From assembly GCA_025331125.1 (NCBI GenBank), contig JAOALB010000012.1, forward strand, positions 1 through 64,000: a stretch of DNA of 64,000 bases. The letters run 5' to 3'. The position numbers were made by a program, and so were the translations under genes. Below the pieces are notes generated by a model. The model was given only the letters and a program-made list of their open reading frames with translations, made no database searches and was not told the origin of the DNA. Source of the DNA: Mycogone perniciosa (taxonomy: Eukaryota > Ascomycota > Sordariomycetes > Hypocreales > Hypocreaceae). Shown here one piece after another: positions 34,068-45,076 of the stretch. Numbering within the stretch: position 1 is the first letter of the stretch; the number at the start of each line of letters is the position of its first letter.

Positions 34068-35063
34068 ATGGCGGACTCAGTGGGTGCGTATGGTCGCATC
34101 GTGGCTAACCGATGGAACGTCCGCTAACCGGTATCTCCGATCGCAGATCGAGTCTTCGTTCACGCCCTCAACACCGTTAAGAAGATACCGAAGACGGGGG
34201 CGTCGCGACCGCCTCCGTCCGAACGATTACGACTCTATGGCCTCTACAAACAAGCGATGGAGGGAGACGTCGATGGTGTCATGGAGCAGCCTTCGGCAGG
34301 GTCGGGGCTTACGCCAGAAGAGCTGCAACGAGAACGGGACAAGTGGGATGCGTGGAATTCACAGAAGGGCTTGAGTCGCACCGATTCCAAGAGGAGATAC
34401 ATTGAGGCGCTTATTGATACAATGCACAGATTTGCGAAGACGTCGTGAGCAGACTCCCTTACCTCGGCCTATTGGTCATGGCGCATCGGACTAACTTGGT
34501 CGACTAGGGAAGGTAAAGAGCTCGTTTCTGAGCTCGAATTCGTCTGGAATCAGATCAAAGACAACGTCCCGAGCTCACCGTCCTCCTCCCCCAAAGCAGC
34601 ACACTCGGCGCGTCGATTCCGACAGTCAGTCGGCAGTGCCGATGGCCCTATGAAGGTTCTCAGCCCCATGAGTGAGCAGGATGAAGCCGAGTTACGGTCC
34701 CAGCGACTGATGGATGAGGAAGATGATGCGGCAGCCGAGGATGATCAATCCCTTAGCAAGATGGGGGGTCGCTGGCAGCGGAAGATGGAGCAAGCCATCA
34801 CCAAGTTATCAGCCGAGGTTGCCGCGCTCCGCGAACAGATCACGACGGGACGAGAATGGAGGTCCAAAAAGGAACGAAGCCTCCCCGCTTGGTCGAGCTG
34901 GTTTGCTCGGGTCGTTATGAAACACCTCTTGATTGATTGCGTCGTCCTCGGTATAATACTTATCTGGATGCGTAGACGGAAAGACCGGCGATTAGAAGAC
35001 TTGGTGAGGGCGGCATTACGAATCGTCAGAGAATACGTCAGGAAAGTCCTTCCATCGAGGTGA
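34068..35063 (+). CDS. ATG37: Peroxisomal acyl-CoA-binding protein Atg37/ACBD5-like
   Basis: Three exons, 34068-34083, 34147-34444 and 34508-35063, with introns of 63 nt each, give 289 residues. Residues 5-104 are an acyl-CoA-binding domain: DRVFVHALNTVKKIP, ERLRLYGLYKQAMEGD, then KWDAWNSQKGLSRTDSKRRY, with the conserved Tyr and Lys residues of the acyl-CoA pocket. A polar region and a short coiled coil (KMEQAITKLSAEVAALREQI) follow, then one membrane segment at about 241-258 (HLLIDCVVLGIILIWM) and a basic tail. ACBP domain at the front with a tail anchor at the back is the design of Atg37 and ACBD5, which act in pexophagy and membrane contacts at peroxisomes. The first exon has only 16 coding bases. 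Confidence 0.9.
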
Positions 35064-35864
35064 AGCATAAACCGGCCGGCTTGACTTAACAAAAAACAAT
35101 GCGTCTACGTTGCCAGACACAGCAATGATCCCGACGCTTCCGGAGATGCTCTTCGGCGAACGGAGTCTTGCATCTTCCATCCACAAACACACCGATTCGT
35201 TAAGCGTATCTCATTGATTCAGGCATGGAAGTACTGATTTAGCAGGTGGTACGCTCATGGCCTGGAATGACCCTTTGGATCACGACCTCATCACCCTCAG
35301 TGATGGCCAATCGCAGTCACGAATGCCGTCACGACCATCCCATGATCATAATAATAACTTACACAAAGCGCCTTTTGGGCGGCGACAGAGCGCAATGTTG
35401 GCGAGCATCCTTGCGACTCATATGCCCAGTTGACACTTGTATCTATCAGCTACGATGCGATTTTTGTTGCAGTATGTAGATTCTACTGTATAAGCAACTT
35501 GACTAGAGAGTTGTGACGTTATTTATGTAGAGACATATTACTTGAGATTCGAAAACTTTCCCAAACTTTTTTAACCATTCATATATTTGTGCCTTTTTTG
35601 TGCCCATCGTCATTGACATTAGAGGTTGCTGGCCTTGGTTCCCTAACCTGGTGGTCTGCCAAGCAGCTCAAACCATCTACCACTTTTTTATAAAGGTACA
35701 ACTCCAAACAGCGACTGCTAGCTGGTGTTCATCTCATTCACAACATCAGCCCAAACTGCAGAGCACAGGCCATGAATACATGAAGAGATCTTTGATCTCT
35801 CCGCTATTGATCACATTCTGCATCCTACTCTGTACAAAGTCGTGTGTCACACAAGCCAGCCACC
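35064..35864. other. Intergenic
   Basis: It holds the ATG37 3' region and the promoter of the next gene. No gene or repeat of note was seen. Confidence 0.5.
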
Positions 35865-36506
35865 ATGGCTTCGCCCACAAACACCAACCAACCGCCATCA
35901 CCAACTGTAAGCGGGAACCCGCAAGAGCTGCAGCAAGATCCTAACCCACTCATCTGCATTCCCGCTACTATTTTTATCTCCATACCTCCCGAGACAGACC
36001 TCCTTGCACCATTCACACCTCCCGCCACTCACGAGGAGCGTCAGCGCGCCGTTCTCTCCATCCTCAACACCCATGAGGTCCAAGTCCGCAGCAACCTCAA
36101 GGCGCTCTTCGAGAACAACTTCCGACGCATCATCCGCAGCGCAGAAGCCGCCGATGCAGACTTCAGCTACCCTGACGTGCCGCTCTACAACCCAAGCGTG
36201 GACCCAGCATGGAGGGCCGACATCGCCACCATGATGGCCAACATGGCCGCCCCAGATGATCCCCTCGTGGACTACAACATCACCGAGGTTGCAGTGCCAG
36301 ATTTCAGAAACACGCCTGTCCATACACCCCGGGAGAAGGCAGCGGTGGACCTGATGGATGCCATCTCACATTCCGCGTCGAACCTGTTCGGGTTTGATAA
36401 GCACGTCCACGCTATGCGCGAGGCGGTGCTCAGGAAAGATCCAGAGAAGGAGACAAAGGAGGCTGAGGAAGAGACTGAGACGGAGATGGAGATGGAGACC
36501 GATTAG
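35865..36506 (+). CDS. Protein of unknown function
   Basis: A single frame of 213 residues starting at an ATG in a good context (CACCATGGC). I do not recognise a family. The N-terminus is Pro/Asn/Gln-rich (NTNQPPSPTVSGNPQELQQD). The middle has a likely helical region (ERQRAVLSILNTHEVQVRSN, ALFENNFRRIIRSAEAADAD). The end is strongly charged (RKDPEKETKEAEEETETEME) and stops at TAG 36504-36506. The same frame stays open for 86 more codons after the stop, to 36767, with protein-like composition; see the next entry. The gene may therefore be longer or recently truncated. Confidence 0.65.
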   Translation: MASPTNTNQPPSPTVSGNPQELQQDPNPLICIPATIFISIPPETDLLAPFTPPATHEERQRAVLSILNTHEVQVRSNLKALFENNFRRIIRSAEAADADFSYPDVPLYNPSVDPAWRADIATMMANMAAPDDPLVDYNITEVAVPDFRNTPVHTPREKAAVDLMDAISHSASNLFGFDKHVHAMREAVLRKDPEKETKEAEEETETEMEMETD

Positions 36507-36767
36507 GCATTGGTCCGACCCAGCTTCAAAAGTCCGATTCAGAGACCCAAAAAGTCTGTTCGCTTTGATCTTACGCCCTGGGAGCCTCCACAGCCGTCGT
36601 CAGAGATGCCCTCAGGATCACCTTCAGGGCCGAGAGAACCGCCTTCAGGACCAAGGCAGCTAATTTCAGGACCAGCGCAACTATTTCCAGGATCAAGGAG
36701 GCCACCGCGAGGGCCGAAAAAGCCCCCAATGGGACCACGAACCTGGCGTTTGGAACAGCAAAAGTGA
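36507..36767 (+). other. In-frame continuation after the stop of the unknown gene
   Basis: Directly after TAG 36504-36506 the same frame reads 86 codons to TGA 36765-36767. It contains SPIQRPKKSVRFDLTPW, which includes a KSVRF match to the PP1-docking consensus RVxF, and then imperfect repeats of the kind PSGPREPPSGPRQ at the protein level, with repeated TCAGGACC-type DNA. No convincing intron bridging the stop was found. A CAG to TAG change, a sequencing error or stop readthrough would each explain it. Confidence 0.5.
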
Positions 36768-36966
36768 TGTCGTAACAGGCAACCAAGGGGAACATTGGAA
36801 GCGATACTTGAGACAATGGGCACTGTCATATCGCATAAAGGACAAACGTCATCATGGTAACTTATTTACCTTCACACCTCTAACCTGACACTATATATGT
36901 ACAATACGACATAACGGCCCAGAAGTGCAAGGGAATTCTTCTATTTTAATACAGCCGTCCGTCTCC

Positions 36967-39503
36967 TTAAACCCCGTACGCAATCTGACCCATAGGCCTA
37001 TCCTCCTCCATACCTGAAGCCATGAAGTTCGTCCTCGGGTCACCGGTGGTCTTGGCCGCTGAGCAGCGTGCCATTGTTGGTGAGCTGCAGGCAGGTTAGC
37101 ATCATCTATTTGCTCTGGATTGGGGTTTGCTGTAGGCGATAAGTGTACACACCTTCTAGAGATAACATCTGTGAAATAAAAGTTCTCAATGACTTTCTGC
37201 AGAGGCGTATTGCTAGCCTTCGCTCCCTTGTTCTGGTCTACCAGCTGCACCTTGCTCAACTCCCTCAGTGCAACAGGCTCAACAACATCGTAAGCGGCCA
37301 ACGCAGGGCTGATCTCAACCATGCGATCCCGCACAGCGGCAACATCATCGAAAAGAAGGGGTGCGCCAAGGAACTCGCTAGCAGCTCGGAGGATCTTCCA
37401 GTCAGTTCGGGCAGCACCAGGCAGCGAAGTCGCCGCGCGGGTCATTTGGACTCGTCCCTCGGTGTTGATATAGGTACCAGCCTTCTCGGTGTAAGCAGCG
37501 CCAGGCAGGACGATGTCGGCAACCTGGGCCCCGCGGTCACCGTGGTGGCCCTGGTAAACGACAAAGGCGTCCTTGGGGATATCCGCCGCATTGAACTCGT
37601 CAGCACCGAGGAGCCAGACAAACTTGGGCTTGGTCTGGGCGACCTCTGCAGAGGGGGTCACGAAGCCGACCTCGAAAGCGCCAGCTCTTGAAGCCTCTCG
37701 CTGGAGTACGTTGTAACCATCCCACTGGGCAGTCCTGAAGTTGGCAGCGTTCTTGTCAACGAAAGCGCCGACAGTCTCAAAGAAGGACTTGGCATCAGCG
37801 TGGTCCGTGACACCGGATCCCACAATGATCATGGGCTTCTTGGCAGCCTGGAGCTTCTTGCCGAAGGGACCAGTCAGAGCCTTCTTGAGGGCGGCGTGGT
37901 CAGATCCGAGGTGCTCGAATTCGAAGGTTGAATCCCACTTCTCTCCAACAACACCAATCTCGAGGTCAGAGCGCAGCCACTGCTTTCGAATACGAGCATT
38001 CAGAACAGCGGCCTCATGTCGAGGGTTGCTGCCAACGATAAGGATGCAGTCAGCCTCCTCAATACCCCAGATCGTGGAGTTGAAGAGGTAGTTTGATCGC
38101 ACATCAATACCGTGGGCAAGGGGCTGGCTACCAGTAGGAGTGTCCAGGGCAAGGTTCTCAGATCCCAGCTTGTTAGCCATATCCTTGGCGACAACCAGCG
38201 ACTCAACCTCAGTCAGAGCACCAGAGATGATCTTAAACTCATTGCCCTGGGGCTTCTTCTGTTGCCATGCCCTGGCAACCTCGGTCAGAGCTTCCTCCCA
38301 ATCAACAGGCTCAAACTTTCCGTCCCGTCGAATCAAGGGCATAGTTAGGCGCTGGGTTTTAAGGCCGTCACAGGCGAATCGGGTCTTGTCGTTGATCCAC
38401 TCCTCATTAACATCGTCGTTAAGTCGGGGAAGAATGCGCATAACCTCGAGACCACGTGAGTCGACACGAATGTTGGACCCCAGACCATCAAGAACATCGA
38501 TAGATTCAGTGTGCTTCAGTTCCCAAGGACGAGCCCGGAAAGCATATGGCTTGGATGTCAGGGCACCGACTGGGCAGAGGTCGATAATGTTTCCAGACAA
38601 TTCCGAGTCAAGGTTCTTCTCAAGGTAAGTTCCAATCTGCAAGTCATTGCCACGGCCAGTCGAGCCCATCTCAGGAGCACCAGCAATATCGTTGGCGAAT
38701 CGGACACATCGCGTGCAGTGGATGCATCGGTTCATCGACGTCTTGATCAGGGGTCCAATGTTCTTGTCCTCAACGGCTCGCTTGCCTCCAATCTCGTGGA
38801 ATCGTCCTCGGTCGGCTCCGTATCGCATGGACTGGTCCTGAAGATCACACTCGCCGCCCTGATCACAGATGGGGCAGTCGAGAGGGTGGTTGGCCAGTAA
38901 GAACTCCATGACACCCTCACGGGCCTTGTGGGTAAGAGGTGAATTCGTCTTCACAACCATGCCGGGCTGCACTGGCCAGGCGCATGAGGCCACAGGCTTG
39001 GGTGCCCGCTCGACCTCGACCAAGCACATACGGCAGTTACCGGCAATCATAAGTTTCCTACAGCATCGTTAGGGTCGGAATCGAGGGGGGGTGAAGGGTA
39101 GCGGCTGGCGGTTTCGTACTCATGGTAGCAGTATCTAAACAACAGTAAGTAAGCGATTTCACACATGTTTCCTCCTAGTGATCAGAGCTCAACATACCTG
39201 GGGACGGTCACTCCAGCCTTTTCGCAAGCCTGTATCAAGGCCGAACCGGCTACGTCCGGGTCAGCAAACAGTCCCAAAGGCCCTAGATGCACCAATTCCC
39301 ACCTTCTATAGAGACCTTCTTTCCATCTAAGACTCTGTCAGCACACATTCAAGCGCCAATTGACCCGTTGTCGTCTCAAGAGGCTTACCAATGGTAAGCT
39401 CCACCTCGGCAGAGCGTCGAGGCGTCGTCGCGAATGTCCGCGAGACGCCGACGGCCTGCCTGCCCGTCCGCCAAGTCGAACGTGCCAGAGTCTGTCGGAG
39501 CAT
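36967..39503 (-). CDS. NUO78: Complex I 78-kDa subunit (NDUFS1/Nuo78)
   Basis: Six exons, 39503-39389, 39326-39303, 39249-39198, 39134-39120, 39057-37153 and 37084-36967, give 742 residues, close to the 744 of the Neurospora protein. Exons 2 and 4 are only 24 and 15 nt. The first ~30 residues (MLRQTLARSTWRTGRQAV...) are an Arg-rich mitochondrial presequence. The 2Fe-2S ligands are in RYCYHEKLMIAGNCRMC and VASCAWPV. The 4Fe-4S clusters are bound by HPLDCPICDQGGECDLQ and by MNRCIHCTRCVRF with a later Cys in DLCPVGAL. The rest is the molybdopterin-oxidoreductase-like domain. The subunit carries electrons in the peripheral arm of NADH:ubiquinone oxidoreductase at the mitochondrial inner membrane. 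Confidence 0.97.
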
Positions 39504-39988
39504 CGTGCCGCCTTGACGGATTGAACGTGATGGACACTGCGGCGAGTTAAAGGCTCAGTTGTTTGGCCTCTCGAGGGAACCTGCTTGTCGGGATGGTGGA
39601 AAGGCATTGACACTAGTGCGGATTAATTTACAAGAACGCTGATTGGCCGGCGATAGGATCTCTTGCTGCCTGAGGCACAAACTCCATAGTATCAAATAGC
39701 TTCGAAATTTTGCGCAAAGCAAAGACCTCTTTTGATCTTTCATCAAACAAATTGTACACGGGCACATTTTATTGTAGGTGAGCTTGGGCATTGAGTCCTG
39801 CTTTTGCAGACTCTTTGCTTCTGTCGAGTCCTCCTCTATCTTGTGCTCTAGAGTAAATTCACGCCGTTTATGGAAGCATGGGAGAGAATCAATCTCGATG
39901 AGCGCTGCCTCTTACCGCCGGTCGTTACATTTCATTTGCTATTATAGTCTAGATGCATGCAATATCGTAGTATTGATCTTAAGGCTTT
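39504..39988. other. NUO78 upstream region
   Basis: These 485 bases lie between the NUO78 start and the end of FMP40, both on the minus strand. They should hold the NUO78 promoter and the FMP40 3' untranslated region. No gene seen. Confidence 0.55.
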
Positions 39989-42057
39989 TTATGAGCTACA
40001 GCTGCATTGCAGAGCCTGCTCTGCTCTGGGCACGTCGCCTACCCACCTCTGTTCCTCCTCTTTATCACCCTTCCACACAACGCCATCAATTGATTGTCCA
40101 TCCCATGCATCCTCAAATGGATATAACGCCATATGCATGACGCGGTCCAAGACATCTGTTTCGTCTTCCTTCTCCACGCGCCGGATAACTTCGTCCAAGA
40201 TCCAGCCTCGGGGAACGAAGTTGGGGTTGACTTGCTTCATCGCTTGTCTTCTCTCAGCATCCTTCTCATCAGAAACATCTGAAGTGCCTTCTCTCCAATC
40301 CTCCACGACGCGAGCCCGCCACTTGTCAAGCCAGTTGGCGATTCGATCCTTAGCAGCGTTCTCGCTTACGGACTTTGATGGACCTTCTTTATGGAAAAAG
40401 ACGGATGCCTTCTCCCGCCTGGATTCTGGTGTTGAGAGATCTGCCAACTTGAGGCTGCCCAGCCGGCGGAAGAAATGGTTAAAATCTAGCTCTAGAGCCT
40501 CCATACTGTCGAGAGCCTCGCTGAAGAGGTCATTAAAATCAGCTTCCTTGAACTGACGTAGACCCAGTCTTGCCGTCATTAGTCGCTTGTATTCCGTCAG
40601 GAATGTGGCTTTGTATTCTTCCCCGGTCTGCATGATGAGCTTCTCTGCCCGTTCGACCAATGTCTTCTCCTGTGCCTCCTTGGCGCCCTCGGCGATGAAG
40701 GTTGGATCATCAACTTCAGCGCCCATGCCCATCAGCTCTCCCAACGCCTCTCCGAACCGCACAAGGTTCCACCAAATGATGGTGGGTTGGTTTTTATAGC
40801 TATACCGCAGCATATAATCGTCGTGGTTGGGAGTGTATGACGGATCAAAGTTATCCATGAATGCAAAAGGCCCGAAGTCTATTGATAAGCCATATATCGA
40901 TGTATTATCTGTGTTCTGTAAAGAAGTCAATTGACCGAATCATAAGAGAATGGGTTTTATCATACCAATACACCATTCATGAAGCCATAAGCTTGCCAGT
41001 GAGCAACTGTCACGGCATTCCGTCTCACTATTTCGCGATACAGCCTGGTGAATCTGTTCTCCGCAGCATCCTCTGGGCCTTGAACTTCCGAGGCTGAGAC
41101 AGCCCTCTTGGGAGGTGGAGATTCCTCTGGTTTTTCGGGTGACTCCAGTCGACCTGGCAGAGTTTCCCATCCACCAAAGACATCCTCCGCGATGTAAGTT
41201 GCGAGTTTCCTAATAAGGTCACGGTCGCCTCGAACGCGCATGATGTCGAAGTTCCCAAGCCGAAGCCAGGATTGTGCAAACCGGAGCACAATCGCACCAG
41301 GTTCAATGCGCTCTCGCACTACCTTAGAATACGGAAGCAAAGTAAGAGATAGTGCCCGGGTTGTAGGGATCTTAAGCGCATTAAGCGCCTCTGAAACAAT
41401 GAATTCGCGAATACTAGATCGCAGCACGGCGCTCCCATCCGCAAACCGAGAGTATGGTGTTATTCCAGCGCCTTTCAACTGCAGCTCGTATCGCACCCCA
41501 GATGACGGGTTGGTCGTCTCAAAGAGCGAAATGGCCCTTCCGTCACCCAACTGCCCTGCCCATTGGCCAAACTGAAAGCCTCCGTAACATTGCGCCCAGG
41601 GATATCCGCCCTCCAGATTGGTCTCATCCCAGCCGTATAACCTGTTGCCTGCAACCAGCTGCCGGAAGTCTTCGGTTTTTGCCTCCCCAGTCTTGATGCC
41701 CAGGTCGCGCAAGGCAGCAGGGCTCACAGACAGCAGTTCGGGATCTTTCTGTTCGGCCGGTCGCACCCAGGTGAAGAGGGCATTTCGGACTTGTCTCGGT
41801 GCGATCTGGTCTCGTGGGGTTTTGTGCGAATCCGCCGGTGTAGGGAAGACGGAATCTGCTGGCAGTGAATCCGTAAAGTGCCATGACTTGGGCAAATCAT
41901 TCAGAGATGCGCCTTCGTAGGATTGCGCCGTTGCGCTCGTCGATATACTTAGAGCCATGACGGCGCGCGGTGTTCGAGGATAGTATTGAATGAGGTTTCT
42001 TCGTAATGCTGCGCTACAGAACGTCAAGGGCAATGTCTTGATCGCAAATCGTCCCAT
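39989..42057 (-). CDS. FMP40: SelO-family protein AMPylase
   Basis: Two exons, 42057-40966 and 40915-39989, with a 50-nt intron, give 672 residues (human SELENOO has 669). The family uses a pseudokinase fold to transfer AMP from ATP to proteins in mitochondria and is linked to redox control; yeast Fmp40 is the known fungal member. Conserved blocks are GWAQ-like YPWAQCYGGFQFGQWAGQLG, ELQLKGAGITPYSRFADGSA, VLRSSIREFIVSEAL and, across the intron, NGVLNTDNTSIYGLSIDFGP. The N-terminus (MGRFAIKTLPLTFCSAALRR) fits a presequence. The last residues are CSCSS: the Sec of animal SelO is replaced by Cys, as expected in a fungus without selenoproteins. It shares an upstream region with the aldo-keto reductase gene. 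Confidence 0.93.
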
Positions 42058-42689
42058 CCCATAAAGATTTCAAAGCATGAGCGGGAAGACGACGTCTTGG
42101 CCGATTCATGATTTGTAATGCCGGGACGGCGATTTGGGTTAGAAGTCGTATGCGTCGCAATTACTCGGGCGGTCGTTTTTAGACCCCCCGAGTAGATAGC
42201 ATCCGATAGTCCACAGATAGCACCCCGCCTCAGCAAACCTCTCCCCTCTAGATATCACTTACGAGTACGGAGTAATATACGCACACACTCCTGACAGGAT
42301 TAGAAGAATTTCTTTTTACAAAGAGTTATATGGTTAGTATAGGCCATATATATACATACCAATAGGACTTGTAACCGTATACTCTAGATCTTGGTTGATG
42401 CAATTCAGCTTCGAGATATGGCAAACTGGGTACTTGTACGAGGTGTGGGAAGTTGCACGAATCACCAACAGGGGTCATTGCACGCAATATTGCCAAGAAG
42501 TAGTGCTTATGGCACAATGTTGTGCCGCCGACTTACATACGGGTATACAGAGTATAGTCCTGGCCTACCTATATAAATCGAATGCTTCAACCCAACTCTA
42601 CCTCACTTCATCTCTCATCCTTTCAACAGCAACAAGTCCAGATACCAATAATCACCTCACCAAACTCGCATTAACAACTCGTCTTAACC
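42058..42689. promoter_or_regulatory. Region between FMP40 and the aldo-keto reductase
   Basis: These 632 bases separate two divergent genes and should hold both promoters. A near copy of the short element (TACGGAGTAA) is at about 42266, and a TATA-like TATATATAC lies near 42346. Confidence 0.5.
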
Positions 42690-43702
42690 ATGGGCTCCAC
42701 AGAGTCTTTTCCACCTTCCATCAAGTTAAATGATGGCCACGAGATCCCAGTAGTATGGCGACCCGTCCCTCTTTTCTTAGGCGCTTTTGAATCGTCCTCT
42801 GACCAGCTTTCAGGTTGCATATGGTCTCGGTACTGCTAGATTTAAGAGTACTAGGGGGCCTTTGGATGAGGGTATTGTCAGCGTCACCAAAAAGGCTATC
42901 GAACTCGGATATCGCCACTTAGATGGTGCCGAGGGTATGTGACAGCATTTCTCATCCCATTGGAACCGTCACACTTACTATTGTCGTAGGCTATGGAAAT
43001 GAAGAGGAACTTGGTGCTGCCATCCGGGAATCTGGCGTTCCTCGAGAGCAACTTTTCGTCACTACCAAGATTAGCGCCACGGAAAAGAAGTCCACTCTTG
43101 ATGCATTCAACCTATCTCTGAAGAAGCTCGATCTCGACTATGTCGACCTCTATCTCCTCCACGGCCCGTGGTTTGCCGACACCGAGGAGGAGATCCAGCA
43201 GAGATGGGCAGATCTGGAAGCCATCAAGGCCTCTGGCCGTGCCAAGTCCATCGGTGTTTCCAACTTTCTCCAGGAGCACCTTGAGACCATCCTGAAGACC
43301 GCCAAGGTCCCGCCAGCGATCAATCAGATCGAGTTCCACCCGTACCTGCAACATACCGGCGACCTTTTGGGGTTCCATAAGAAGCACAACATTGCTCTTT
43401 CGGCCTACTCGCCTCTCGTCCCGATTACCAGAGCTCCGGGCGGTCCTGTAGACCTAGTATGGACGAGATTAGCCGAGAAGTACGGTGTTTCCGAGAGCGA
43501 GGTCGGGTTGCGATGGGCTCTTGACAGCGGCTTGGTGGTACTTACTACCAGCTCTAAGGAGGAACGGTTGAAGCGGTTTTTAGATTTGCTTCCCACGTTC
43601 AAGTTGACTGCAGATGAAGTCACTGAGATATCTGAGGAAGGCAATAAGAAACATCACCGCGCCTTCTGGACCAAGTGGTTCACTGAGGATGATAGGAGGT
43701 AG
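42690..43702 (+). CDS. Aldo-keto reductase
   Basis: Three exons, 42690-42752, 42814-42934 and 42990-43702, with introns of 61 and 55 nt, give 298 residues. The protein is a cytosolic NADPH-dependent aldo-keto reductase with a TIM barrel. The catalytic tetrad is visible as D58 and Y63 in HLDGAEGYGNE, K88 in FVTTKI and H119 in YLLHGPW. The family block KSIGVSNFLQEHLE follows, then INQIEFHPYLQ. Near the end, LTTSSKEERLKRFLD takes the place of the usual cofactor-binding stretch. The closest known group is probably the fungal alpha-keto-amide/aldehyde reductases such as yeast YDL124W. Substrate cannot be deduced. No biosynthetic cluster genes lie next to it. Confidence 0.9.
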
Positions 43703-43883
43703 ATTACAAGCAAACTGGGTGATGATTGGATGACCACATCGGGAATTCTAGTTTAGACCTTTGAGCTGGATATAATACACAGAGTCATTCCCATAACTAA
43801 TAAACCAGCAGAGCCATGTTTGCTCCCATCATGGCCTCAACAGATATCTGTTGAAAGTGACCGGTGTTTTTATCCTGTATTAC

Positions 43884-45076
43884 TCATAGCTCATCATCAG
43901 ATTCAGTCTCGTTGCCCGTAGCAGCAGCCGCAGGGGTTGGCTCAGACGCTGGCTCAGACGCTGGCTCCTTTTTTCTTGCAAATGGCAGACTTCTTGGTGG
44001 CGGTGGCTGCTCAGCTGCTTTCTTCGGAGCGGACTTTGGGACATCGTGTTCTGGGTTGGAGCCGCTAAGGATCCTTGCTCTGGAGTTGCTGTCATCATTA
44101 TTCTCATCACCGTCGTCGTCGCTTGCTTCCGATGCTGTAGCTTCCGGAGTGTTGCTAATATCAGGTTCGCTGTCTTCCGGTTCTGATTTGATTTTGACAT
44201 CTACCTCCATTTCATCTTCATCTGCAGCATTCGATTCAGCCCTGGAAGCGGGCGCTTTTCGCTTTGCAGGTCGAGACGGAACTGGTCGATGGCTTGGTTG
44301 TTGCTGTAGTGATTGGGAGGGTTGGGATGATGATTGTGGCTGGCCACCTTGCAGTGCGGTTGTGGCGAGGATCTTCTGCTGCTCGCGAATCTTCACCTTC
44401 TTCTCGTTGAGAAGATCACGGAATTTCTGCAGGAGTGCTGTTTCGTCGTCTTGCTTCGCCACGGCTATTTCATTAAGTTGGGCCTTCAGCTCATTTACAG
44501 TGACCTCGAGCTCTTGAGTCTGGGAGGCCGCTTTGGCTAAAGCCTCCTTACTCGTTGCTACAGCATCCGCAGATACAGCGCACCATTGGAAGAGTTCTAT
44601 AGCCTCATCCTCGTCATACTTTAATGTGATGGAACCCAGCCGTTGCTGAGATAGTCAGCCTATGCATTAATGATTGATGGGAGTCTAGGATTCATACAGT
44701 GATTCCTTGGACCTGTTTCCGGACTGTGATGGAAATTGAAGTCTCGCTCTGAACGTTGGCTGTCGCTTGAATGTCCGGGATAGGCTGTTGAGCGAACAGG
44801 GCCTGTAGGATTGTTTCCCACTCCGACTCTGAAGCAGGGCAGTTCTTGACCTGGAGTGATGCCACTCGATCGTGTTTCACTAGACCATGTCAGGCGTCGA
44901 TGCATCAATGCGATACTCGTAGAAGCTCACGTACACACTGCTGAATACGGGGCTTCACCCTCGGTACCGACCAGTTTGAGGTCCAAAGGTTTGGATCCTG
45001 TTGGGGTGACCTGGATAAGCACGCAGGCCGAGTCATCGCCATCGCGAGGAAGTTTGATCACACGCGACGTAGCCAT
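43884..45076 (-). CDS. XRCC4-type DNA end-joining factor
   Basis: Three exons, 45076-44935, 44879-44698 and 44645-43884, with introns of 55 and 52 nt, give 361 residues. Residues 1-115 have the beta-rich head layout of XRCC4 (MATSRVIKLPRDGDDSACVL, ETILQALFAQQPIPDIQATA). A long helix follows: DEDEAIELFQWCAVSADAVA, then the coiled coil TQELEVTVNELKAQLNEIAV and ETALLQKFRDLLNEKKVKIR. The tail is disordered, basic then acidic, with a KIKSEPE sequence that fits a SUMO site, and ends NETESDDEL. In known relatives (Lif1/XRCC4) the coiled coil binds DNA ligase IV in non-homologous end joining. The assignment rests on the layout and on resemblance to fungal XRCC4 sequences; an XLF-like protein is the alternative. 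Confidence 0.75.

Noticed and set aside
37143..38628. Long antisense open frames over NUO78
   Set aside because: They mirror the coding strand of NUO78 and lack start context and domains.
42690..43702. Secondary-metabolite cluster around the aldo-keto reductase
   Set aside because: Neighbours are housekeeping genes (FMP40, XRCC4-type); no PKS, NRPS, P450 or pathway regulator is present.
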